DNA of 57,592 nt, taken from contig DATBTN010000046.1 in assembly GCA_036559195.1 (NCBI GenBank), positions 1 to 57,592 of the forward strand, read 5' to 3'. The stretch is from Candidatus Baltobacteraceae bacterium. Lineage in GTDB: Bacteria > Vulcanimicrobiota > Vulcanimicrobiia > Vulcanimicrobiales > Vulcanimicrobiaceae. Positions 34,106-41,421 of the stretch are shown piece after piece; the stretch's first letter is position 1, and each line of letters opens with the position of its first letter. The notes under the pieces were generated by a model. It worked only from the letters and a program-made list of their open reading frames with translations, searched no databases and was not told the DNA's origin. A program made the position numbers and the translations under genes.

Positions 34106-34147
34106 AAAAAAGAGCGGCAAGCGGATCCGCATACGGATCCGCTTGCC
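34106..34147 (-). terminator. strong hairpin plus T tract between fapC-like and fapD-like genes
   Basis: A perfect 14-base-pair stem (GGCAAGCGGATCCG / CGGATCCGCTTGCC) with a four-base loop is followed on the minus strand by GCTC and six T. It sits 12 bases after the fibre-gene stop and ends 30 bases before the peptidase start. It should partially terminate transcription, so that the fibre subunit is made in excess over the export proteins, or protect the upstream mRNA. Confidence 0.75.
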
Positions 34148-34158
34148 TTTGCCGTAGG

Positions 34159-36807
34159 TTACGGTTTCGTGTTGATGATGGTCTGGTTGGCTTGCTGATT
34201 CAGATCGCCGGCAGCGTTATTCGCGCTGACGTTACCCGCGGCGTTTTGGAAGGCGTTCCCCTGGAAGAGCGCCGAGTTTCCAACGTCGCTTGAGATCGAA
34301 TTAGAGAGGTTCTGTTGTCCGATGTGGGCGCTGAGGCTCGACAACGTACCGTTGGTGATAAGAACCATCGCATTGCTTTGCTGGTTCATGTTTCCAGCGG
34401 CGTTGTTCGCGCCGATATTGCCCTTGGCATTTTGGAAAGCGTTGTCCTCAAACGTGGCCTGGTTGTTGCCTTCGGCCTCGTCGCGGAATTGGCTGATGCC
34501 ATCGTACTTGTTGTTTTCGGAGACTTGGGTGAGATCGACCATATCGCCGGTGACCTGGGGTCCGTTGCCGCAAGTCGGATCCGCGCACACGTTGGCCAGA
34601 ATAGTCGTGCTATTCTGCTGTTGATTTGCGTTGCCGCCGGCGTTATTGACACCGATGTTACCGGAAGCGTTCGAGAACACGGAGTCCTCGTAGGTCGCCT
34701 CTTGATTGCCGTTCGCATCGCCCTTGGTCATGCTCACGCCGGCCTCTTCCTGGGCATTCGTGGAACCGAGTGAGAGGCTTTCCGCAAGCTGATCGATGTA
34801 GAGCGCGTTGGACTGTTGATTGTTGGTGCCGCCGGCGTTGTTCGCACCGATGTTACCGGTGGCATGCGAGAACGCGTTTCCTTCGAATTCGCCCTCTTGA
34901 TTGCCCGCATCGACGATCGTCGTCCCGAGCTGAGCTTGGAACGAGGTGTTCGTCTGCGATGTCGTGGCGTCGGATCCTTCGTTTACTTTGGGCGTCGTCG
35001 TTTTTGCCGCAACGTTCATGACCGCGAGGTTCTGCTGCTGATTCATGTCGCCCGCGGCGTTATTCGCGCCGACGTTTCCGCTAGCATTCGCAAAGGCGTT
35101 CCCGTCGAAATTCGCTACGTTCCCGGTGTCGTGGTAGATGCTGTTCTCGACGGAGACCTGCTCCACGGCCGTGAAGGCGCCGTCAACTTCGCCGTTGGTT
35201 ATGAGAGCAAGCATGTTGGCTTGCTGGTTCATGTTACCGCTGGCGTTGTTGGCGCCGATGTTGCCGCTGGCCGCCTGGAAGGCGTTGTCGAGGTACGTGG
35301 CCGTGTTGTGGCCGTCGGCCGGTTCGCTGTTGCGATCCGCCTTGCCGGTATACGAGTTTCCGGCGGAGACCTGAACGCTGCCGATCTCCGCGTTATTGAT
35401 CTCCGGCCCGCCGCCGCACGAAGAGACGCAGGTGTTGGAGAAGATTGCCGCGCTGTTCTGCTGCTGGTTGCCGTTGCCGGCTGCATTGTTAACGCCGATG
35501 TTGCCGCTGGCGGTTCGGAAGGCGTTATCTTCAAAGGTGGCTTCGTTGTTGCCGGCCGATGCAAACGTCTTATCGCCGAACGTACCGTTGTGGTCGATTC
35601 TGAAACCGGATTGTACCTGGGTGTCGATTGCAGAGAGGCTCATATCTTCAGCGAGGACGTCGAGATAGAGCTGGTTCTGCTGCTGATTGAGGGTTCCGGC
35701 CGCGTTGTTGGCGCCGATGTTTCCGCTCGCGTTCGAGAACGCGTTGCCTTGGAACTCGGCCTCTTGGTTACCGGCGTTGGTGACGTAGCCGGTCGATGTT
35801 TGAGAGAGCGAGAGCGTGAGCGGCTCGATCGTATCGCCGCTCTCGGGGACTTGAGTGGCCGTCGGAGCGGGCTTGGCAGCCACGTTCAAGACGGCTTGAT
35901 TCGACTGCTGATTCATGTCGCCGGCGGCGTTGTTGACGCCGATGTTGCCCGACGCGCCGGAGAAGGAGCCGTCGAAGCTCGCGATGTTATTCGAATCATC
36001 GATGGCGTTGCTAGGGGCGCCGCCCTTCTTGCCTGCGTTGGCTTGCGTCCCAGCGACGTTGAGATTTTCGATCTCGCCGTTGGTGAGCAGCGCCAGCTGG
36101 TTGCCCTGCTGGTTCAAGTTCCCGGCTGCGTTGTTGGCGCCGATGTTGCCCGAGGCACCTGCGAACGCGTTGTCTGAATAGGAGGCGTTGTTGGAGCCGA
36201 AGCTGCCGGTAAAGCCGGCGTCAAACGTTCCGGTATCGCCGAATAGAAGCAGACCGCCCGCGGTTTGAGTCAGGCTGATCTGCCCCGCCTTGCCCGAGGT
36301 CGTCAGTTCGGGTCCGCTGCCGCACGTATTGTTGCAGCTGGAGAGAATGATCGCCGTGTTCTGTTGTTGGTTCGCGTTGCCGGCTGCGTTGTTGGCGCCG
36401 ATGTTGCCGGACGCTTTTTGGAATACGTTATCTTCGTACGTCGCTTCGTTGTTTCCGCTCGCGTGAAAAACGCGGTTTACATCGGAACTATTATCGATTT
36501 GAGTGTTCGAAAGATCTTGCGTATTCTTGTCGTTTAGGGCCAGCTCCGTGGCCGTCTGATTGATGTACAACTGGTTGGCTTGTTCGTTCAACGAGCCGGA
36601 CGCGTTGTTCATGCCGATGGAGCCGCTTGCATTTTGGAAGGCATTGTCTTGGAGTTCGGCTTCTTGGAAGCCGCCGTTGATTACGACTGCCGACGTGGTG
36701 GTTTGGTTGACGGCATTGTTAACGGAGCTGGCAGCCGCCGCGGGGATAACCCACGTTACGAGCATCGCCAGCGTCGTTACCGCCGAGAGAAGTTTTTTCG
36801 ATCGCAT
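34159..36807 (-). CDS. fapC: FapC-like functional amyloid fibre subunit, 12 repeats
   Basis: An 882-residue secreted protein with a signal peptide (MRSKKLLSAVTTLAMLVTWV). It carries twelve repeats with the core NAFxxASGNIGxNNAAGxxN followed by QQxN, close to the GVNxAAGxxNQQxN core of Pseudomonas FapC. Repeats come in a fixed cycle of four types, judged by what follows the core: type 1 LYIDQLAE, type 2 a Cys pair then GPEI, type 3 LALITNGE, type 4 AVxNVAAK; the cycle runs three times. Linkers are about 50 residues. FapC of Pseudomonas has three repeats in about 250-350 residues, so this is far longer. Asn/Gln/Ala/Gly-rich throughout. The Cys pairs (Cx3C, Cx3C, Cx4C) could form disulfides. AAAGGACG precedes the ATG. 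Confidence 0.85.
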   Translation of the reverse strand: MRSKKLLSAVTTLAMLVTWVIPAAAASSVNNAVNQTTTSAVVINGGFQEAELQDNAFQNASGSIGMNNASGSLNEQANQLYINQTATELALNDKNTQDLSNTQIDNSSDVNRVFHASGNNEATYEDNVFQKASGNIGANNAAGNANQQQNTAIILSSCNNTCGSGPELTTSGKAGQISLTQTAGGLLLFGDTGTFDAGFTGSFGSNNASYSDNAFAGASGNIGANNAAGNLNQQGNQLALLTNGEIENLNVAGTQANAGKKGGAPSNAIDDSNNIASFDGSFSGASGNIGVNNAAGDMNQQSNQAVLNVAAKPAPTATQVPESGDTIEPLTLSLSQTSTGYVTNAGNQEAEFQGNAFSNASGNIGANNAAGTLNQQQNQLYLDVLAEDMSLSAIDTQVQSGFRIDHNGTFGDKTFASAGNNEATFEDNAFRTASGNIGVNNAAGNGNQQQNSAAIFSNTCVSSCGGGPEINNAEIGSVQVSAGNSYTGKADRNSEPADGHNTATYLDNAFQAASGNIGANNASGNMNQQANMLALITNGEVDGAFTAVEQVSVENSIYHDTGNVANFDGNAFANASGNVGANNAAGDMNQQQNLAVMNVAAKTTTPKVNEGSDATTSQTNTSFQAQLGTTIVDAGNQEGEFEGNAFSHATGNIGANNAGGTNNQQSNALYIDQLAESLSLGSTNAQEEAGVSMTKGDANGNQEATYEDSVFSNASGNIGVNNAGGNANQQQNSTTILANVCADPTCGNGPQVTGDMVDLTQVSENNKYDGISQFRDEAEGNNQATFEDNAFQNAKGNIGANNAAGNMNQQSNAMVLITNGTLSSLSAHIGQQNLSNSISSDVGNSALFQGNAFQNAAGNVSANNAAGDLNQQANQTIINTKP

Positions 36808-36847
36808 TGTATGGTTCGTCCTTTTCAGAAGACTTGAAGTTCGGACT

Positions 36848-37447
36848 TTAAGGACCGATGGAACCCTGTTGGACTTGCAACAGGAAGCTGTTGGTCGCGG
36901 TGTTGGCCGAGCCGGCGGTCTGATTCACTTGCACGATGCCGGAGCTTCCCGCAAATGTCGTGGGGCCGACGCGAACGCGATCGCCGAGACCGGTGGAAGG
37001 CGTTGTTTTGGATATAACGTGTTGCGTGGGAACCACGCCCTGCAGCGATGTGTCCGTCATCTGGGCGGCGCTGAGGTCATACTCCAAGATCGTCACATTG
37101 GCGTGCGCGTTTCCGTTGCCGGCTGCCTGATTGATTTGCAGAATACCCGCGGTGTTTGAAAACGCGAAACCGATGATCTCAACGTCGCCCGACGCTCCGC
37201 TCGTGTCGGTCACCTGCGTGACGTTTACGTGGAGCGGTGAATGGGAGACGATCGCGAGGTTTGCCTGAACGTTGCCGGCACCGGCTGCTTGATTGACTTT
37301 GACGATGCCCAGAACGTCGGTAAAGCTCGAATCCTGAATGATGGCGGTGTCGGGTGGCACGCTTTGCGCGTACGCAATCGCCGGAGTGCCGAAAAAGCAC
37401 GCCAGCGCACCGGCCAGAAGTGGGATAAACCGGGGCCTCAAATACAT
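36848..37447 (-). CDS. fapB: FapB-like minor amyloid component with NQAAG repeats
   Basis: A 199-residue secreted protein. The ATG after AAGGAG gives MYLRPRFIPLLAGALACFFG; an earlier TTG frame would precede the signal peptide. Three imperfect repeats are visible: LGIVKVNQAAGAGNVQANLA, AGILQINQAAGNGNAHANVT and SGIVQVNQTAGSANTATNSF, each with the GI-V-NQ-AG-N-AN pattern of Fap fibre proteins. It is the first gene of the operon, 40 bases before the large fibre gene, as fapB precedes fapC. FapB is thought to nucleate fibres. It could equally be a FapA- or FapE-type member; the B label rests on order and size. Confidence 0.68.
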   Translation of the reverse strand: MYLRPRFIPLLAGALACFFGTPAIAYAQSVPPDTAIIQDSSFTDVLGIVKVNQAAGAGNVQANLAIVSHSPLHVNVTQVTDTSGASGDVEIIGFAFSNTAGILQINQAAGNGNAHANVTILEYDLSAAQMTDTSLQGVVPTQHVISKTTPSTGLGDRVRVGPTTFAGSSGIVQVNQTAGSANTATNSFLLQVQQGSIGP

Positions 37448-37487
37448 TCGAGGCTCCTTTTGCATACAGTAAGTGGATTCAGACACA

Positions 37488-37516
37488 TTGGAAACCTTCC
37501 GTGTCAGCGTTTCCAA
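37488..37516 (-). promoter_or_regulatory. inverted repeat upstream of amyloid operon
   Basis: TTGGAAAC-N13-GTTTCCAA, a perfect eight-base inverted repeat, lies 41 bases before the first amyloid gene and about 70 bases after the regulator stop. It could be a binding site for the operon regulator or an RNA hairpin in the leader. No clear -10/-35 pair was identified around it. Confidence 0.4.
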
Positions 37517-37589
37517 AGTGTAGGCGCAGCCAGGGAGCGCAACGAGTGTGGGATGGACTAGGGGCGGTAGGACCTAAGGAGCCGCCTTG

Positions 37590-40500
37590 CTAGGCGGCGC
37601 AGAAGGGCGGCCACTCTTTGCGATCGTGTGCCGCAATGAGTTGACGGTGAAACGGCAGCGCGCTATAGAGTTCGCGAGATCGATCGTCGGGCAGCGCCGT
37701 CAGCCGCGCCGCGAAGCGCTCGTGCGCGCGGGTGAGCCAGATGGCCGCCGCGTTCTCGCGCCCGAGCCGATACCATTGCGCCAACGCCCAGGCCGCTCGC
37801 GGATAATGCGGATGGTCGGGGGCGTTCGCGAGGGCCACGGCGAGAGCGGCCGCCAGCGGTTGCGCCGCTACGGGCTCCGAACGTTCGATCCGAACTAGCA
37901 GCAGCGTCGCCAGACAAAGCGTTTCGCCGTCGCGATCGGCGCATCGCCGGCTTGCATCGAGCGCGGCCAGCAGATGCTCGAGGGCGTCGTCGAGATTACC
38001 GGTGCCGCGCTCGGCGGATCCGAGTTGCTGCAGCGCGGTCGCTTCGAAGCGTGCGTGGCCGAGTCCGCGGTAGAGCTCGAGCGCCTGACGGGCGCGCGCC
38101 GCTGCCGCCGCCGCGTTCCCGCAATATTCTTCGGTCAGCCCCTCGTTGAGTTGGCAGAGGCCGAGAATATACGCATTATCCTCGCGCTGCGCGATCGATC
38201 GTGCGATTCCGATATGCGTGCGAGAGCGTTCGACGTCGCCAACGTCGACGAGCAGATAGCTGAGATTGACGTTTGCCTGCATCAACCCGTAGGCCGTCGC
38301 CGTCTCTTCAAAAATTGCGATGGCGTCGTTGAAGTAGCGCAGCGACTCGCCGACCTTCCACTCGTTGTGCGCGGCGTTGGCCAGATTGACGAGGGCGCTC
38401 GCCTCCCCTTCGCGATCGCCCATCGAGCGCGAAAGGTCGACGGCGCGCTGGCCGACGTTGCGCAACGCGACCGTATCTTCGGCAACCTGCGCGACGATGA
38501 GCGCGCCGCGAAGCGCGGCGCGCAGCATCGGCGTCTGTGCGGCGGCGGTCGCGATGGCGACGGCGCGTTCCGTTAAGGCGCCCGCGCGATCCATATCGCC
38601 CAGGTAGGAACTCGCCCAGGCGCACGTCGAGAGCGCGTCGACGCGGCCGCGATCGTCGTCGAGCGCGTCGAAGGCCAAGAACGCATCCCACGCCGCTTCG
38701 TCGGCCGCCTTATAGCGCCCCAACGCATGGAGGTGCAGCGCGCGCTGTTCGAGCGCGCGCGCCCGCCAGCGTTCGTCGCCGGTTCGGGCGGCTGCATCGG
38801 CGAGCAAATCGACGAGTTTACCTTGCGCCTCGCGGTCGCCGAGGCGACGTTTGAGCATGACGGCGCGGATTAGCGCTTCGCATCGAATCGCGGGTTCGGC
38901 GATGCCGTCGGCGAGGGAGAGCATGTCGTCGATGTGCCGCTCCTGCGCCTTCCGGTTGCCGCGCAGGTCGTCGACGCGTTCGCAGATTTTCAGCAGATCG
39001 AAGAGCAGCCCGGCGTCGTCGAGCGCTAGCTCCAAGCCTCGCTGGGCTACTTCGAAAGCGGTCTCGTTGGCGAAGACGCCGAGCGCCGCTTCGGCCGCGA
39101 TCGCATAGTAGCGCGCGGCGCGCAGCTGATCGCCGGCGCGGTCGTAGTGAAAGGCGATCTCGCGCGCCAATTCCTCCAAACGTTCGGGATAGAGCGTCTC
39201 CATGATGCGGGCGACGCGATGGTGGCGGCGCCGGCGCGCCGGCGGATCGATAACGGCATAGAGCGCGGCCTGGATTAATTGATGCGTAAAAACGTAATCG
39301 AACCGATTGAGCGACGAGCTTTCGCGCACGATCCGCGCGTCGAGCAGATCGCCCAGGGCATCGAGAACCTCCGCTTCCGTCCAACCCGAAACCTCGCGCA
39401 CCACGTCGAGATTGAACGCTTGTCCGATGGTTGCGGCGATCTCACCGAACGCGCGAGCGGCCGGCGCCAATTCGAGAACGCGCGCGTCGATAATGCCGTG
39501 CGCGCCGGCAGACGCGGTTGCGTCCGGCGCGTGACTGCGGGCGATCGCCGACTCGAGAAAGAGCGGATTGCCTTCGCTTATCGCGTAGAGTCGAGGCGCT
39601 TCGTTGGGATCGATAGCCAACCGCGTGACGAGTTCGTTCACCGCTTCGCTGCCTAGCCGCCCGAGCGAGAGCTGTTCCAAACGCGCTTCTTGCGAGAGCG
39701 TGCGGCGCAAGATTCGAACGGGCGAAGCCGGCGACGCTTCTTCGCGATACGTCACCACGAGCAGCACCGGTTTGCCGGTGACGCGGCGCGCCAGATACTC
39801 GACGGCGCGCGTCGTGGCGGAGCCCGCCCAATGCAGATCTTCAAGTACGAGCAGCACGGGGCGCGGTTGCGCCATCGCCTCGAGACATACCGCGAACGCG
39901 TCGAACAGACGCGGCTGGTCCGACGCCGAGTCGAGAGCCGCAACCGGCGGCAGTTCGCGCGCCGAACGCAGATCCGGCACGAGATGCGCGAGTATCCCGA
40001 GCCAGAGCGGATTCACGTCGATCGTCGCCAGAAATGGAACGGCGGCTCGATAGGCCTCGGCGAGTGCCTGATACGGGCGGCTCTCGGGAAACGCCGTGGT
40101 CCCTAAAAAGACGCGCGCGCCCTGCGCCAACGCGAGCGTCGCGACTTCGGAGACCAATCGCGACTTGCCGATACCGGCTTCGCCGCCGACCAGCAGCGTC
40201 GCGCCGTAACCGCGTGCGGCGCGGCTCCACAACTGCATGGCCGCCGCGAGTTCCGGCGCGCGGCCCACGAACGGAAGCGGCGCCCGTTCGCTCTGCGCGA
40301 CCGGATCGGCGGCGCCGGCCGGAGTGTCGGGCAGCGGCGCGTTGCGCAGGATCGCGTCGCGCACCGCAATCGTTTCGGGCATCACCTCGATACGCATCTC
40401 CGATTGCAGGCGCTGCGCGAAACGATCGAATATCTCGAGCGCTCCGGATCGATCGCCGCCCGCGTACCGAATCGCCATCAACGCACGCAGCGCGTCTTCG

Positions 40501-41072
40501 CGCCACGGGTCCGATTCGATCGTGCGCTGCGCGTAGAACTCGGCCCGGTCGAAATCGCGCCGGCTGCGATAACGCAGCGTAAGCTGCGCGAGCGCGTCGA
40601 GGTAGCGGGCACGATAGCGCTCGCGCCGCGTTTCGATCCAGTCGTCGTAGACGGTGTCGACGAGATCGCCGCGATAGAGCGCCGCGGCGTCTTCGAGCGT
40701 TTCGGGATTTTCGATCAGCCGCTCGAACTCGATCGCGTCGCACCAGAGCGGCGCGTCCGGGTTCCAGCGGACCGTCGGGCCTTCGGCGAGTATCCAGGGT
40801 ACGTCGGAACGCGGGAGCGCTTGCTGCAGGCGGTAGAGATGGCGGCGCAGATTGGCGCGCGCGTCTTCTTCGGAGTCGTCGGGCCAAAACGCAAACGAAA
40901 GCGCGTCGCGGCCGATCGGCTGCGATTGGTTGAGCACGAGGTAGGCCAGCAGCGGCAGCGTCTTCGGCGGAGCCGCGAACTTCAGGACCTCACCGTCACG
41001 CTCGATTCGGGGAGATCCGAAGAGTCGCAGTCCCACGCCCGGCCGCGCCGGTACCTTGAAGAGGTCGTTCAA
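37590..41072 (-). CDS. SARP/BTAD-type regulator with AAA ATPase and TPR domains
   Basis: An 1160-residue transcription factor. The N terminus is an OmpR-like winged helix (about 15-100: RLFGSPRIERDGEVLKF, then ALSFAFWPDDSEEDARANLR), followed by a bacterial transcriptional activation domain (about 110-250). A STAND/AAA ATPase follows, with Walker A LVGGEAGIGKSRLV and Walker B PVLLVLEDLHWAG, and then a long series of TPR-like helical repeats to the end. This AfsR/MalT-like layout integrates a signal through nucleotide binding. The start is TTG after GGAGGG. It is oriented into the amyloid operon, separated from the first fibre gene by 142 bases, and so is the best candidate regulator, unproven. 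Confidence 0.9.
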   Translation of the reverse strand: MNDLFKVPARPGVGLRLFGSPRIERDGEVLKFAAPPKTLPLLAYLVLNQSQPIGRDALSFAFWPDDSEEDARANLRRHLYRLQQALPRSDVPWILAEGPTVRWNPDAPLWCDAIEFERLIENPETLEDAAALYRGDLVDTVYDDWIETRRERYRARYLDALAQLTLRYRSRRDFDRAEFYAQRTIESDPWREDALRALMAIRYAGGDRSGALEIFDRFAQRLQSEMRIEVMPETIAVRDAILRNAPLPDTPAGAADPVAQSERAPLPFVGRAPELAAAMQLWSRAARGYGATLLVGGEAGIGKSRLVSEVATLALAQGARVFLGTTAFPESRPYQALAEAYRAAVPFLATIDVNPLWLGILAHLVPDLRSARELPPVAALDSASDQPRLFDAFAVCLEAMAQPRPVLLVLEDLHWAGSATTRAVEYLARRVTGKPVLLVVTYREEASPASPVRILRRTLSQEARLEQLSLGRLGSEAVNELVTRLAIDPNEAPRLYAISEGNPLFLESAIARSHAPDATASAGAHGIIDARVLELAPAARAFGEIAATIGQAFNLDVVREVSGWTEAEVLDALGDLLDARIVRESSSLNRFDYVFTHQLIQAALYAVIDPPARRRRHHRVARIMETLYPERLEELAREIAFHYDRAGDQLRAARYYAIAAEAALGVFANETAFEVAQRGLELALDDAGLLFDLLKICERVDDLRGNRKAQERHIDDMLSLADGIAEPAIRCEALIRAVMLKRRLGDREAQGKLVDLLADAAARTGDERWRARALEQRALHLHALGRYKAADEAAWDAFLAFDALDDDRGRVDALSTCAWASSYLGDMDRAGALTERAVAIATAAAQTPMLRAALRGALIVAQVAEDTVALRNVGQRAVDLSRSMGDREGEASALVNLANAAHNEWKVGESLRYFNDAIAIFEETATAYGLMQANVNLSYLLVDVGDVERSRTHIGIARSIAQREDNAYILGLCQLNEGLTEEYCGNAAAAAARARQALELYRGLGHARFEATALQQLGSAERGTGNLDDALEHLLAALDASRRCADRDGETLCLATLLLVRIERSEPVAAQPLAAALAVALANAPDHPHYPRAAWALAQWYRLGRENAAAIWLTRAHERFAARLTALPDDRSRELYSALPFHRQLIAAHDRKEWPPFCAA

Positions 41073-41122
41073 TTCCCTCCGATTCGCGAGCCGGAGCGCG
41101 AGTTGCTCCTCGTGGACGCTGG

Positions 41123-41257
41123 GTGGACGGCGCGCTGGTACGATCGTGGCAGTCCAAGAGGCTCGACTCGGAAATCGCTGCGGCGAACCCCGAGATCACT
41201 CTTGATCGGCGTAAGGCCGAGAAGACACCTTTCGTCGATCGCATTGCCGCTGGGTGA
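41123..41257 (+). CDS. possible 44-residue peptide ending in a terminator
   Basis: The 349-base gap between the divergent SARP and exopolysaccharide genes contains no large gene. On the plus strand a GTG-initiated frame reads VDGALVRSWQSKRLDSEIAA and ends KTPFVDRIAAG; its stop codon lies inside a strong terminator. No Shine-Dalgarno is convincing. It may instead be a small RNA. The composition (Lys, Asp, Ile, few Arg runs) is less like antisense shadow than most frames here. Confidence 0.22.
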   Translation: MDGALVRSWQSKRLDSEIAAANPEITLDRRKAEKTPFVDRIAAG

Positions 41258-41288
41258 GTCCGGTTCTCGGGCTCACCCAGCGGTTTTT
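41247..41288 (+). terminator. rho-independent terminator in intergenic region
   Basis: A perfect 12-base-pair stem CCGCTGGGTGAG / CTCACCCAGCGG with a 13-base loop is followed by five T on the plus strand. It terminates a plus-strand transcript that starts upstream, where no recognised gene exists, so a small RNA or short peptide gene probably lies in the preceding 170 bases. Confidence 0.8.
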
Positions 41289-41408
41289 CTACGCGCCGGT
41301 GCAGTGCGTGAAATCCTAGGGGCGATGAGTCTAAGGCGCTACCGGAGATCCTCTTGTATCCAGGCCTTCCTGGTGCGAGCGACACTACGCCGCTTCGACA
41401 GCGGCCGC

Positions 41409-41421
41409 TACAATTCTAGAT
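41409..41421 (+). promoter_or_regulatory. -10 box placing transcription start at or near the ATG
   Basis: TACAAT lies seven bases before the ATG of the priming transferase gene and no Shine-Dalgarno is present. With usual spacing, transcription would begin at or next to the A of the ATG, giving a leaderless mRNA. No clear -35 box is seen. Confidence 0.4.

Noticed and set aside
34816-36177. 453-codon frame antisense to the repeat protein
   Set aside because: It mirrors the repeats of the fibre gene (VVGADVA repeats) and has no ribosome site; the minus strand has a signal peptide and a Fap-like core.
34159-36807. CRISPR array or DNA satellite, because of regularly repeated sequence
   Set aside because: Repeats are imperfect at DNA level, spaced by about 200 bases, kept in reading frame and conserved at protein level.
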